64,000 bases of DNA from Adineta steineri (taxonomy: Eukaryota; Rotifera; Eurotatoria; Adinetida; Adinetidae). The stretch spans positions 460,206 through 524,205 of the forward strand of contig CAJNOI010000033.1 of NCBI GenBank assembly GCA_905250115.1, written 5' to 3'. Below the pieces are notes generated by a model. The model was not told the origin of the DNA. It did no database searches and saw only the letters and a list, made by a program, of their open reading frames with translations. Both the position numbers and the translations under genes were made by a program. How positions within the stretch are numbered: the first letter of the stretch is position 1; every line of letters starts with the position of its first letter. Positions 50,001 to 59,425 of the stretch are shown piece after piece.

Positions 50001-50570
50001 ATTACAACCATTATATAAACAACTGAAATATCTTTCTACACAATATCTGAATAAAGGTATAAATTGACAATGATATGTTGCATGATAGTGTAACTGTAGT
50101 ATTTAAACATATTGGAAATATATAAATTTGGGATTGATTTGCTTAATCAGAGAATTTATTTCATTTCTGTTCTAGTCAAAATAACTGAGCAATCAAAACA
50201 AGATCTTAATATTTTACATAAATATTATATTCATTTACGAACTTATAATCATGAATTACATAAATCAATTTCGTTTCAATCCCAACAGAATTCTGAATAT
50301 TTGAATACTCAATATATTTCAAATCAACTTCCATTGAAAATAAATACAAATTTGAATCATATTCATTATTGGCATACAATAAAAATAAGTTCACCAGATA
50401 TATATAACAATATATCAAAATTATTTTTAATAAAAACTAAACTTACTCAAAAATTTAATGAACTTTTAAATTTAAAAAAAATGTTTCATGAAAAACAAAC
50501 TTTATATCATTATTTAAATCATATTTATATTCGAAGAAAAAAACTCATACAAAAAATTCATACATCTTAA
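47065..50570 (+). CDS. Long coiled-coil protein (about 756 residues), family uncertain
   Basis: Exons 47065-47164, 47219-47433, 47773-48628, 49352-50056, 50176-50570 join in frame. Almost the whole protein is Gln/Lys/Asn/Leu-rich heptad sequence predicted to form coiled coil, with one more conserved-looking block (WHIFETATGT) in exon 3 and IHYWHTIKISSPD near the end. Size and style resemble axonemal or centrosomal CCDC/CFAP proteins, but I cannot assign an orthologue. Two introns are unusually long (339 and 723 bp) and both contain transposon-like sequence. Coding GC is very low, even compared with neighbours. Confidence 0.7.
47567..47695. mobile_element. hAT-like MITE, 129 bp, in a coiled-coil gene intron
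   Basis: Terminal inverted repeats are CAGTGACGGATTTAGG (47567-47582) and CCTAGATCCGCCACTG (47680-47695), complementary at 14 of 16. Flanks are ATTGGCAA (47559-47566) and TTTGGCAA (47696-47703), a 7-of-8 match fitting an 8-bp hAT target-site duplication. The CAGTGGCGGATCTAGG end is common among hAT elements. No coding capacity. Confidence 0.8.
48834..49169. mobile_element. GC-rich fold-back sequence in an intron, possible degraded transposon
   Basis: The end at 48834-48857 (GACTAGAGCTCATCGAGTCC) resembles the reverse complement of 49144-49169 (14 of 20). Inside, GATCGGACCCGGATCG faces GATCGGGTCCGA, and a short GGGTCT tandem occurs at about 49116-49133. Composition differs sharply from the surrounding AT-rich intron. 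No target duplication was seen. Confidence 0.4.
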
Positions 50571-51285
50571 AAATCAATAATTGAAACATAAAAAAAACAC
50601 GAAATAATTTGAAATTAAACAATATAGAAATTTTATGAAGAGTTTATCTAGAAAATAAAAAGTTTTCTGTACTTCCAATGAAATCTTTTTCAGATTAGTA
50701 GTACAAATAATAACATCAGTATGCATGAGTGTGGGTGTGTGTAATCCTTTCATCTGTATGCTCACACCCTTGTAGTCTCTTTTTTTTCTAATAAATCTTG
50801 TATATTGTCGAAATACATCTATTACTTTGAATCATTTATATTCTGCAAAGCCAACTGGTAAGTCCCATAAGCAAGGACAAAATCGCAATCTTAGTGTACT
50901 TCACTCACCCATCCTTACACACTATATAATCGACATTATACACGCCTTTAAGTAATCGTTAAATATTTGATCTACAATCAAGAAATATTCCTCAGATAAC
51001 ATTATTCTCGATACTAGCTTTGGTGCATCTGTCGATATTTAGCTTATGATTGATTGCTTCAATCTTGTTAAGATTGTTCTTGTTTCTGAAATGAACGTGA
51101 CTCCATATGAATATTGCCGATGCATACATATATTTGAGTAAAAATCAATCGGAACTATCGTCGATCAGTCATTAACATATTTTATGCACAAAAGGAGCAA
51201 TTATTCGAAGTAGCAGAGTTCGCCTAAATGCTTTATTTTTAGAAAAAAGATGAAAAGTGGAAAGAGTGAGATCAAATAAGTTTTA
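50571..51285. other. Spacer between convergent genes
   Basis: It contains inverted-arm element 6 at 50721-50775 and a weaker CACTCACCCATCCTTACACAC stretch near 50903-50923. No coding sequence seen. Confidence 0.5.
50721..50775. repeat. G-rich/C-rich inverted-arm element 6
   Basis: The left arm is ATGCATGAGTGTGGGTGTG (50721-50739) and the right arm is GTATGCTCACACCCTTGTA (50756-50774). It starts about 150 bp after the coiled-coil gene stop. Confidence 0.65.
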
Positions 51286-51780
51286 TCATTTAAAGCAGCA
51301 TCCATAACAAAAACGATGGCTGCATTTACGACATTCATATAGACGATCAGTACGATGAAGGCCATCACCATCTTCAAGACCTTTACGACGAAGGTCAAAA
51401 CGACGACCACACTCTTCGCACTGACAACGAGCAAGACCAGCATCAATAGCAACACGAGAAACAGACTTAGGATCACGACCAGCATCAATAGCAACACGAG
51501 AAACAGACTTAGGATCACGACCATCTTCAGTAGGATGACGGGGATCATTACTACTACCAGTATGGCCATCAATGACATCATTAACAATAAGACCATCACG
51601 ATCAATAACACCAAAACCACCGTCAGGAACAGCAGGATCACGACGAACATCATAAACACCATAACTACGATCACGGACGTAAATATGGCGACGGAGAAGA
51701 TGACAATCACCAACACTACCATGGTTTTGATTGCATCGATTGCCACAACTAGCGAATTGGCATTCGAAATGTTTCGTCAT
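51286..51780 (-). CDS. Cysteine-rich zinc-finger protein with a 14-residue tandem duplication
   Basis: 164 residues from ATG 51780-51778; the open frame extends further upstream, and a TTTTTATCTAG acceptor just before it allows another exon. The N terminus has FECQFASCGNRC and DC. The C terminus forms a treble-clef-like zinc cluster: CQCEECGRRFDL, then YECRKCSHRFCYGCC. Between them, Asp/Arg-rich sequence contains GRDPKSVSRVAIDA twice. GC is clearly higher than nearby DNA. The plus-strand open frame over the same bases is its shadow. No family can be named; binding to protein or nucleic acid is possible. Confidence 0.6.
   Translation of the reverse strand: MTKHFECQFASCGNRCNQNHGSVGDCHLLRRHIYVRDRSYGVYDVRRDPAVPDGGFGVIDRDGLIVNDVIDGHTGSSNDPRHPTEDGRDPKSVSRVAIDAGRDPKSVSRVAIDAGLARCQCEECGRRFDLRRKGLEDGDGLHRTDRLYECRKCSHRFCYGCCFK
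51439..51522. repeat. Perfect 42-bp tandem duplication
   Basis: Bases 51439-51480 and 51481-51522 are identical and keep the frame of the minus-strand zinc-finger gene. Zero divergence suggests a very recent duplication or slippage. Confidence 0.9.
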
Positions 51781-52580
51781 AGTTGTCTGTAGATCGACTG
51801 CTAGATAAAAATAGATGACCAAAAACCTAATTTAGTTCGCTTTTCTTTCTAAAAATAAGAGCAAATCGATTAAATGTAGCATGTTCTGATTAAATTTGAT
51901 CAACATTTTGACTGTTAATCAGTTTCAATTGATTCAACCACAAAACATGATAGCTTTTAGCAGATTTTAAAACAGAAAATAATTTTCCTCGATCGAATCA
52001 TTGAAAATCATGTATTTTAATACACTTTTAAATTATGAACGAATTTTAATCGATTAAACAGAAGGTCTGAGGTATTTCGTTAGTCAGTCATCCATTCACA
52101 CATACACCCACTCTAAAACGCATTATTCAGAATCACATGAAATCAAAAAGAAACGTTAACGTCCTATATATAAGAAGTTCCTGAATTTCTGATATTCAAT
52201 TAGGAAGAACAAGAATATCATAAAGTAGTTGTAACAATAAAATAAGGAGCAAGACAATCGAATGACAAAGTGAATAGGATAGCTTGGCTTTACCTTTGAT
52301 AATGTTGTCTTTTAACACTTTGCATATCCAGAGTATAACTATTTGACATTAAGCACATATTTATATGGAAAAGTATAGAAATGTACATATAACGGCACAA
52401 CAGAGAGAGGAAAAAGGAGGACTGTTGAAGAGCGACGCCAATATATTAGCACACTTGAAACTAACTTTAAATCTTAACACTACAGTCGACTTAAAATTCA
52501 AAATCAAGCTTACTTACGTATTATGCAATACCGTTGTGAGATATGCAAGTTTGGTTTATGTCTTTGTTGCTGTTTTTTAG

Positions 52581-52852
52581 TTATATTTATATTAGGTAAA
52601 ACTAGGTTTCTTCCAACATAAATTTATCATTGAAAGTAATCAACTGTGACACCTTTGTCAAATAGACAGTAAACAACGCAAGCATTTCATACTTTGATTG
52701 GGTTATTCCCATTTATTTATATTACGTAAAATTAGGTTTCTTTCAACATAGATTTATTTATGTAATCAATCAACATATGACACCGTCATCAAACAGACAA
52801 CAAACAACGAAAGTATTTCATACCTTGCTTGGATTATTCACATTTATTTATA
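52581..52852. repeat. Two-copy tandem repeat, unit about 136 bp
   Basis: The unit at 52581-52716 recurs at 52717-52852 with roughly 80% identity (TTAGGTTTCTTTCAACATA, GACAGTAAACAACG, AAGCATTTCATAC). Non-coding. Confidence 0.8.
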
Positions 52853-53182
52853 GTTCATAAAGTTTACATGGTTTTCTTCGCATTCACATGAGCCAATACA
52901 TTAGAATATTTTCATGAGGTATAGCCTATGCTTCGAAAACGAACGCGTTTTATATAGGTGTTCATCGCGACTCGCAGAGCGTTGTCATTTTATATCATAA
53001 ATTTTTTGTTTATATATCATGGGAAAGAGCATAAAATTCTGTTGAATCTAACATAAAAAAAAGTTCATAGCTACTAGAATAGTTGAGAAATGAGTGGTAG
53101 CAAATTAAAAATTGAAAACGTTCGTTTTACGTACATTTCCTTGTTGATCGTTCGTTTTAAGTACAATGCATTTAAAACGAAC

Positions 53183-53253
53183 GCAGGGTGCGGATGTGGG
53201 TGGCAGTCTTTTCGCTTAGCAAATCAATACTTACTCACACCCACACCCCATGC
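53183..53253. repeat. G-rich/C-rich inverted-arm element 7
   Basis: The left arm is GCAGGGTGCGGATGTGGGTGG (53183-53203) and the right arm is CTCACACCCACACCCCATGC (53234-53253). The outer GCA/TGC pair and most inner bases match. This copy is far from any annotated gene. Confidence 0.7.
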
Positions 53254-54131
53254 CGACATCTAACAATTCATTGAACCTATTGTCAACTTTTAACCTGTGA
53301 TTCTTCAGAGCAGATATGTCAAGAAATATCTTATCGAGCAATTTCAAAGCAAAAAAACAATTAATTTTTCTACGGAAATGAGGAAAATAATCATGCATTC
53401 ATATTATTCATTTTGTAATATATAATTGCTGAAAAATAATATTTTATCGCTCAAGAATTATTGCTAATTCGTATTTTTAATTACTGCCCACTTCGATTTT
53501 TAAATTGCCCAAATAAATACTAGCCACAAGAATTTTAATGGTGAAAACTTTTTTGATGCAATTCAATTAAAAAAAAATAGGAACTTGTTAGAAAAAATTG
53601 ATTTAGGAAAAATTATTAAACTTAATGATTAACAAAAAAAAGAAATATTAAATTTATAAAAAATTGAAATCATTTTTAATATAAAAATATTTTTCAGTTG
53701 AAAAACAATCTTATACGATTTATTTAAGAAATTTTATCCTAATGTATATATGAGATATTTTTTGTTATCGCTTACGAGCAAACAAGAGATTCTTTCAAGA
53801 TAAATTATATTCTTGCCGCTAGGAAAGAAAATGAGTAGTTCTTATCAGCTTTGAGTATTGACTTTGTCTGCTATTCTTTTAAAGTCTTTATAATAAACAC
53901 CATTTAATTTTATCTAAAACTCATGAAACAGTTGTCTTTTACACATTTCTTCACTTGGTCGAGAAAGATCATTAGCAAAATATACGTGGAAGAGGCAGAA
54001 TAACGAGTGCTGTGCGAGTAGCTCAAGTCAGTAAGTAATTATTATTCGACACATCTTTTTTCTTTTTTGAGCTTTGCAGAAGTCGCTTTTTTGTTAACAG
54101 AATTTCGAAGATATTCGGAGTTTTTCAAAGT

Positions 54132-54155
54132 CGGAGTCAAAAAAAGTTGACTCCG
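54132..54155. repeat. Perfect short hairpin
   Basis: CGGAGTCAA (54132-54140) and TTGACTCCG (54147-54155) form a perfect 9-bp stem with a 6-nt A-rich loop. A C-rich CTAACCCACACCC arm follows at 54173-54185. Confidence 0.7.
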
Positions 54156-54256
54156 CAGGTCCCTAACCCACACCCAAATCTGATTTTCACAGATTTTTTA
54201 TATAGATAAGAAAAGTCTCTATGACTATTAATTTAGTTCTGTGATTACCGTCAACT

Positions 54257-56041
54257 ATGTTAAATCAAATACGAACGAAATTATTCGACTATTTCCTAGT
54301 TACTCGTCGAAAGTTTATTTATATCACAATCGTATGTATCATTATTATGTTCTTTTTCATGGTAAAAATAAAAAATAATAACATACAAACTTCATATATA
54401 TCAAATATTATCAATAGTTTAAATTTGACAATATCTACAGAATCATTAACAAATGAAACTAATAAATATAGTTTATATTTTACTTATTCAAGCCTAATTT
54501 ATTCCAATAAAACATTAGAAACAAAAATTCAATGTCTAGGTCCATTATATAATCAATCATGTTTGTTTAAAAATCTATATTATGTTGATAATACATTTAC
54601 GATTTTAACAATAAAAGGAAGTTATATACCTGAATTTTATATTCGAACAGATGCATTTAATCTATGGCCTATAGTATTAAAAAAGCGTGAATTTGATTCA
54701 TATTTTCATCTTGAAATATTTGTTCGTAATATAACTAATCCACGAAGAATTCCATATGTTACTCTATATTTTGGTCAACCATGGCATCATAATATTGGTC
54801 ATGCACTTTTTGATGGACTCTATTCAGCTTATGTTGCATTAATTCGATTTTCTCCTAGACATCTTCATCCATTTCGTATTCTTGCCGGTATAGGTGAATG
54901 TAAAGATTGTTGGAGTGAAGATGTTTATGGTCGTTTTGGTGGTCTTGGAATTATTAAACAATCTGTTTTAAATAAACTTTCAAAAGGACGATGGTTTATA
55001 TTTGATGAAATTATAATGGGTAGTGGAACTTTTTGTCAACGTTGTACACAACCTAATCTTCAATTACCTGGTGGTGTTGAATTAAATGCTTCAAGACTTT
55101 TTCGTGATCGAATGTATCAACAACATGGTTTTATTCATTCACTTATTCGACGAAAATCTTCATCGGAATATCGAACATCTCATGATATTCTTCAAGCATA
55201 TGTTATTCATAATAAACGTTTTACAACAAATGATCGAAAAGAAATTAACAATGCAATTAATGAAATAAACAATTATACTAACTCTCATAGAAATACAAGT
55301 AAATTAGAATGGCCATTAATTCATGTTTCATATCTTTATTATAATCAAGTTAGAGCACAAAATATAAATTTAACGCAAATCAATGCAACACTAAGTGATT
55401 CTCGATCACCAACATATGAATTAATTGAGAATGATTTTATTGCTCAATTGAAAATTTTACGTCAAATGGATATTCATATAACTGGACCAGGTACTGGTCA
55501 AATGTATCAAACATTTTTATCTGATGGATCAGTTTCAATTAATCTTGGAGGTTTAAGACCACAAGGATTAGAAAATACATCAAAAGTATATGCTTCATAT
55601 CTTGAACAACATATGACAAGTGGTACACCGTATATTAAAGGTCTTTATTATCCAATCAATGAACGAACTAAAGGTATAAAAAAAGATGAAGTAATAAAAT
55701 TAATTCGACAAGCAGGTCAACTTATTTTACAAGGATTTTCATTACCAGTTCAACCTCGAGAAAATTTAGCACCTGATGGACAATTATTTGTTGAAATGTG
55801 TGAAAAAGATAAAGAATTTTGTACTTCAGTAACAACAAGATCACCCCATAAAATATTTAAATGTTTAGATTTGTGGGTAGAAGATTTTGTACATGAACAT
55901 AATCAATGGAAAAATGGAGGTTATATTGATAATGGTAAAAATTTTAGTTGTCCTTTTAATCATTCATTATTGAGACAATTAAGAGAAAAATATGGTATTA
56001 AACATTATTTAGAAAATTCTTCGAAACTATTAAAAATATAA
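54257..56041 (+). CDS. Type II membrane glycosyltransferase, GT61-like (DUF563)
   Basis: A single exon of 594 residues. It starts with a short cytosolic segment and one membrane helix at about 20-37, the layout of Golgi glycosyltransferases. The lumenal part has several N-glycosylation sequons. GT61-type motifs: QPWHHNIGHALFDGLYSAY (His...Asp) in the first half and HITGPGTGQMYQTFLSDGSVSINLGG in the second, the equivalent of GxHGAxLxNxxFL. Family members (EOGT, POMGNT2, plant xylan transferases) move sugars onto proteins or glycans. The donor sugar here is unknown. A gene this size without introns is notable beside neighbours with many introns; transfer or retroposition could explain it. Confidence 0.75.
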   Translation: MLNQIRTKLFDYFLVTRRKFIYITIVCIIIMFFFMVKIKNNNIQTSYISNIINSLNLTISTESLTNETNKYSLYFTYSSLIYSNKTLETKIQCLGPLYNQSCLFKNLYYVDNTFTILTIKGSYIPEFYIRTDAFNLWPIVLKKREFDSYFHLEIFVRNITNPRRIPYVTLYFGQPWHHNIGHALFDGLYSAYVALIRFSPRHLHPFRILAGIGECKDCWSEDVYGRFGGLGIIKQSVLNKLSKGRWFIFDEIIMGSGTFCQRCTQPNLQLPGGVELNASRLFRDRMYQQHGFIHSLIRRKSSSEYRTSHDILQAYVIHNKRFTTNDRKEINNAINEINNYTNSHRNTSKLEWPLIHVSYLYYNQVRAQNINLTQINATLSDSRSPTYELIENDFIAQLKILRQMDIHITGPGTGQMYQTFLSDGSVSINLGGLRPQGLENTSKVYASYLEQHMTSGTPYIKGLYYPINERTKGIKKDEVIKLIRQAGQLILQGFSLPVQPRENLAPDGQLFVEMCEKDKEFCTSVTTRSPHKIFKCLDLWVEDFVHEHNQWKNGGYIDNGKNFSCPFNHSLLRQLREKYGIKHYLENSSKLLKI

Positions 56042-57136
56042 TTTTACATAATTTGTAATATATATTTTAAGTAAAATAAAGTAATTAAATAGGATGCAAT
56101 ATAAATACCATGGATTTTAATAGAAAAAGCAGATATGTACAATAAGATAATCTAAATGAAAATCTATTTTTTCTACTCATGTCCACATCCTTTCAGTACA
56201 AATTTGTATTAAATAAAATCGTATTTCTTTTAAACATAACTATTTCAAGGGCGTATTTTCATTGGCAAGATGATATGCATCTCACATAAAATGAACAAGT
56301 AACGCTCGTCTGCGGACTCGCTCAGCTCTTTCTCGTAGAAATCGTATTCTACAATACTAAACTTTTTGCTTATACAGTTTGGAAAAGTTAACACCAGATT
56401 TGTGTTCTTCCACCCCGCTTACCCTTCGGTCACTCCTTATGAAAATTTTTTTTTTAAAAATTGGTTCTCTCCCTAAAAAAGTGATTCATAAGATTATTTT
56501 ATAAAACTAAAATCAGATTCGAAGTCTCCGCATCGAAATGTCCCAAACATGTCTTTTCTAAAAAATCGATTCTCGAATTACCCTCTAGTAAAACTTTCTT
56601 GAAGCTATCTTTAAGATTAATAATATTAATTAATTATTAATTGATTTTTAACTAAAATTAACCTCACATTCGAACTATTGGCACTCGATTACCCTTCGGT
56701 CAAACTTTTTCAGAAATTAATAATATCAATTATTAACTGATTATTAACTAATTAATTTTAATAAACTAACCTAAGGTTCAAGTTCCCCGCTCTCGAATAC
56801 CCCCCCCCAGTCAAAGTTTTCCGAAGTATCTGAAAAATTAAATCTAAATGTTTTTTTGACCCTGCGGACAGACAAGCAAACAAACAATTTATGTTTACTG
56901 GACTCTTCTCTACGAGAAAGAGAACAAGAGAGAGTTTCAATTCAATAATAGTTTTATCTCTTTTCTTTTATTGAATTGAAGTCTAATTATAACAAGTTGT
57001 TTATCAATGATAGATTAGAAAAAATCTTAAATATTTCTAACAGTTATTGTTTACTGTTATCCGACCATAAAATTAATGACTATTGAAATCCGTTTAGTAA
57101 TTATTTTATTAGTATAATTATAACAAAAAAACAAGA
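56042..57136. other. Intergenic region with diverged tandem repeat
   Basis: After AATAAA signals near 56080, four diverged copies of a CTCGAnTACCCTTCGGTCAAACTTT-like core occur at about 56415, 56571, 56683 and 56791, separated by TTAATTAATTATTAA-rich spacers. No gene seen. Confidence 0.5.
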
Positions 57137-58933
57137 TTACAAAAGAGGAAAATAATCATAAAACTCTTTCGTGTGCACAATTATTTTGTCAAAATCTATT
57201 TGTTTTAATCGAGCACAATTACGACGCGTTGCATTTCTTGTGAAGTTGTTTGTTACGAATCTTAATTTACTATAGTCGACACTTAATGTAGTTAACTGTG
57301 GTAGATGTGTTTTACTCTGATTGAGAAATTGCTCGGTATAATGAATATAAGCATATTCTAGACATAGTGAAATAAGATGTGGATATTCAACAGTTGTATA
57401 CAATTCATTATTGTGACAGATTAAATGATGTTTCATTTGTGACTGTGGTTTCAAATTAACAACACTTAACTTTTTGAGCAATGGGAAAAAGCGTGCAATT
57501 CGGATAAAAAATTCATGTTCGAACGGAGTTTCATCGTCTACTGTCAATTCCCTGACACAACTGAAGTGTACTGGTGGAAATGCATTACCAATATATCCGA
57601 GATAATCAAAAGCGAATGGTAATGAAAATATATGACATGTGACACTATCAACCATGTAGTACAATATACAGGATACTTGTTGATATCCTATGTTAGTAAA
57701 AGTTTGTTGTATATCTTCGTTTGATAAATGATGAGTTATATGATGTAGTTCAACTTCAGTACTAATATGAAAAGTAAATTTTCGAAGACATGGCATATGT
57801 ACAAGAATGTTATTATTAATTTGAATACCATCGATTAATGTAGTTCGTTCGTAGTTAGTAATGTTTAAAGTTAATTCTTCGAGTTTTATCATACGACGAA
57901 GAAGCGGCAAAACTCGAGTATCATATTGATTAGTCTCGCATCGACATCTTAATGAGAAACATTTCATATTAGGTAGATCATCCTAAAGTGAACAAATATA
58001 TTATTATCGATTAGAGAGAAAAGTTAAAATGACTAAATGGTTTTTGAAACTTTTCACACACATAACACAATCGATTGTTGACTAAATAACTGAAACAATT
58101 TCAACTGAGAAGAATATCTAGTAATAATACATGAACCTACCATATTGTAAACACTTGATAATTCATCATCCCCGTCGTCAATGTTAACAATAAATGTGTT
58201 TAGTTGTTTAAGACGACCATCAAGTAATGCAAAACAATCGTCAAAGCAGCAAACATCAACACATAATTTGGTAAGATTTAATGACGACCACGTTGTAAAA
58301 GCTAAATCTTCGATAGATAAAACTTGACTACATGGAATGACAGATAGATGTTTGAGATTTTTAAAAATATTCAATGTATATTCATACACATTTATTTCGT
58401 TCGGATTGTTTGATAATATATGTATAGCTGTATTATATACAAGAATAAGATCGGTAATCTGTTCTTGAAAAATATGTCGAAATGGTGATTCAGCTAAATA
58501 AATAATAAAATATTATCTACTGTATATTGTATTTCTATTGATATTTCTTACCTGTAAAATGACGTGAAATAATATGGTCGTTAAAATTGTAGAGTTTAAG
58601 TTCGGTCAGATTAGGATAATCAGCAGCGAGAAGAATACGTTCCATAGATTGTGATTCAAGAATAAGTGATTTAATATTATAATCAATTTTTGGAAGTATA
58701 TTAATGCAAAATCGATCAACTATTAAATCACCAAGCGACAAAATATCACCATTTTTTGTTGTTAATACAAAAGTGAGAGTGTTTGTGAATGTTTTTTCTT
58801 TTACTATCATATGAAGTCGTTGATTATCGACATCGAATAATGAATAGAGAACATCCATGTTGTGAAGTTTGTTTAAAATAATCAATAATAGCTCATCAGG
58901 TAGATCCAAAAAGCAAACATTTGACTGATTCAT
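57137..58933 (-). CDS. F-box-like protein with leucine-rich C-terminal part
   Basis: Three exons on the minus strand: 58933-58552, 58493-58141, 57982-57137; 526 residues. Near the N terminus FLDLPDELLLIILNKLHNMDVLYSLF is a typical F-box core. The rest shows irregular leucine-rich strands (YPNLTELKLYNF, FKNLKHLSVIP, SLNLTKLCVDVC, MIKLEELTLNI, LPQLTTLSVDYS), as in F-box/LRR substrate adaptors. Such proteins bind Skp1 in SCF ubiquitin ligases; the target is unknown. The acceptor and donor sites fit phase at both introns; the 158-bp second intron is longer than usual. Confidence 0.8.
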
Positions 58934-59112
58934 GTTAATATTGACTGATGTACTGTTTAAGATGCATCGAACATATATATATATGATTAATACTACCTGT
59001 AGCCATTGTTGTCACTGAATAAAATGAACGGATGACCCTGACGGAAAAAATAGTGTTAAGGAATAGGCAATAAATTCATATATGCGTTATTGCATGTTCA
59101 GAGAAAGTAAAC

Positions 59113-59159
59113 AAGGTTGGGTGTTGGCATACAGATCAAAGGATCATCCACACCCATCG
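59113..59159. repeat. G-rich/C-rich inverted-arm element 8
   Basis: The left arm is AAGGTTGGGTGTTGGCAT (59113-59130) and the right arm is ATCATCCACACCCATCG (59143-59159). It lies between the F-box gene start and the anoctamin end, both on the minus strand. Confidence 0.55.
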
Positions 59160-59425
59160 AAATCAAAAAAACCTAGTTTAGCACAACTCAAGTTAGTGCG
59201 CATCCATCATACGAAATGTTTGAATATTTAATTCAACTTCGATTTTGTTAATTAATTGCTTTCATACAAATAATGATTTTGATTCAATTATTTATTTAAA
59301 TATTTATATACACATAAGAAGACACAATATTTATTCATTAAAATATGCTATTACCAATACAATATGTTATTAAATAGTACATTTAAAATACAATCGACTA
59401 GACAATAAACGATATGTATGTTATT

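Larger units (their letters stand above)
51781..54256. other. Gene-poor stretch with repeats
   Basis: It holds a C-rich arm at 52090-52115, a two-copy tandem repeat at 52581-52852, element 7 at 53183-53253, the inverted sequences CGTTCGTTTTA/AAAACGAACG around 53147-53183 and a perfect hairpin at 54132-54155. A 71-codon frame at 52365 lacks any sign of being a gene. Confidence 0.5.

Noticed and set aside
51355-51792. Plus-strand Thr/Ile/Asn-rich frame of 145 codons and a second minus frame of hydrophobic residues
   Set aside because: Shadows of the minus-strand Cys-rich gene; low-complexity composition and no motifs.
52365-52580. 71-codon frame
   Set aside because: No signal peptide, no conserved motif and no clear gene context.
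54132-54155. Perfect hairpin considered as a bacterial-type terminator
   Set aside because: The DNA is eukaryotic and no gene ends nearby, so only the repeat itself is reported.
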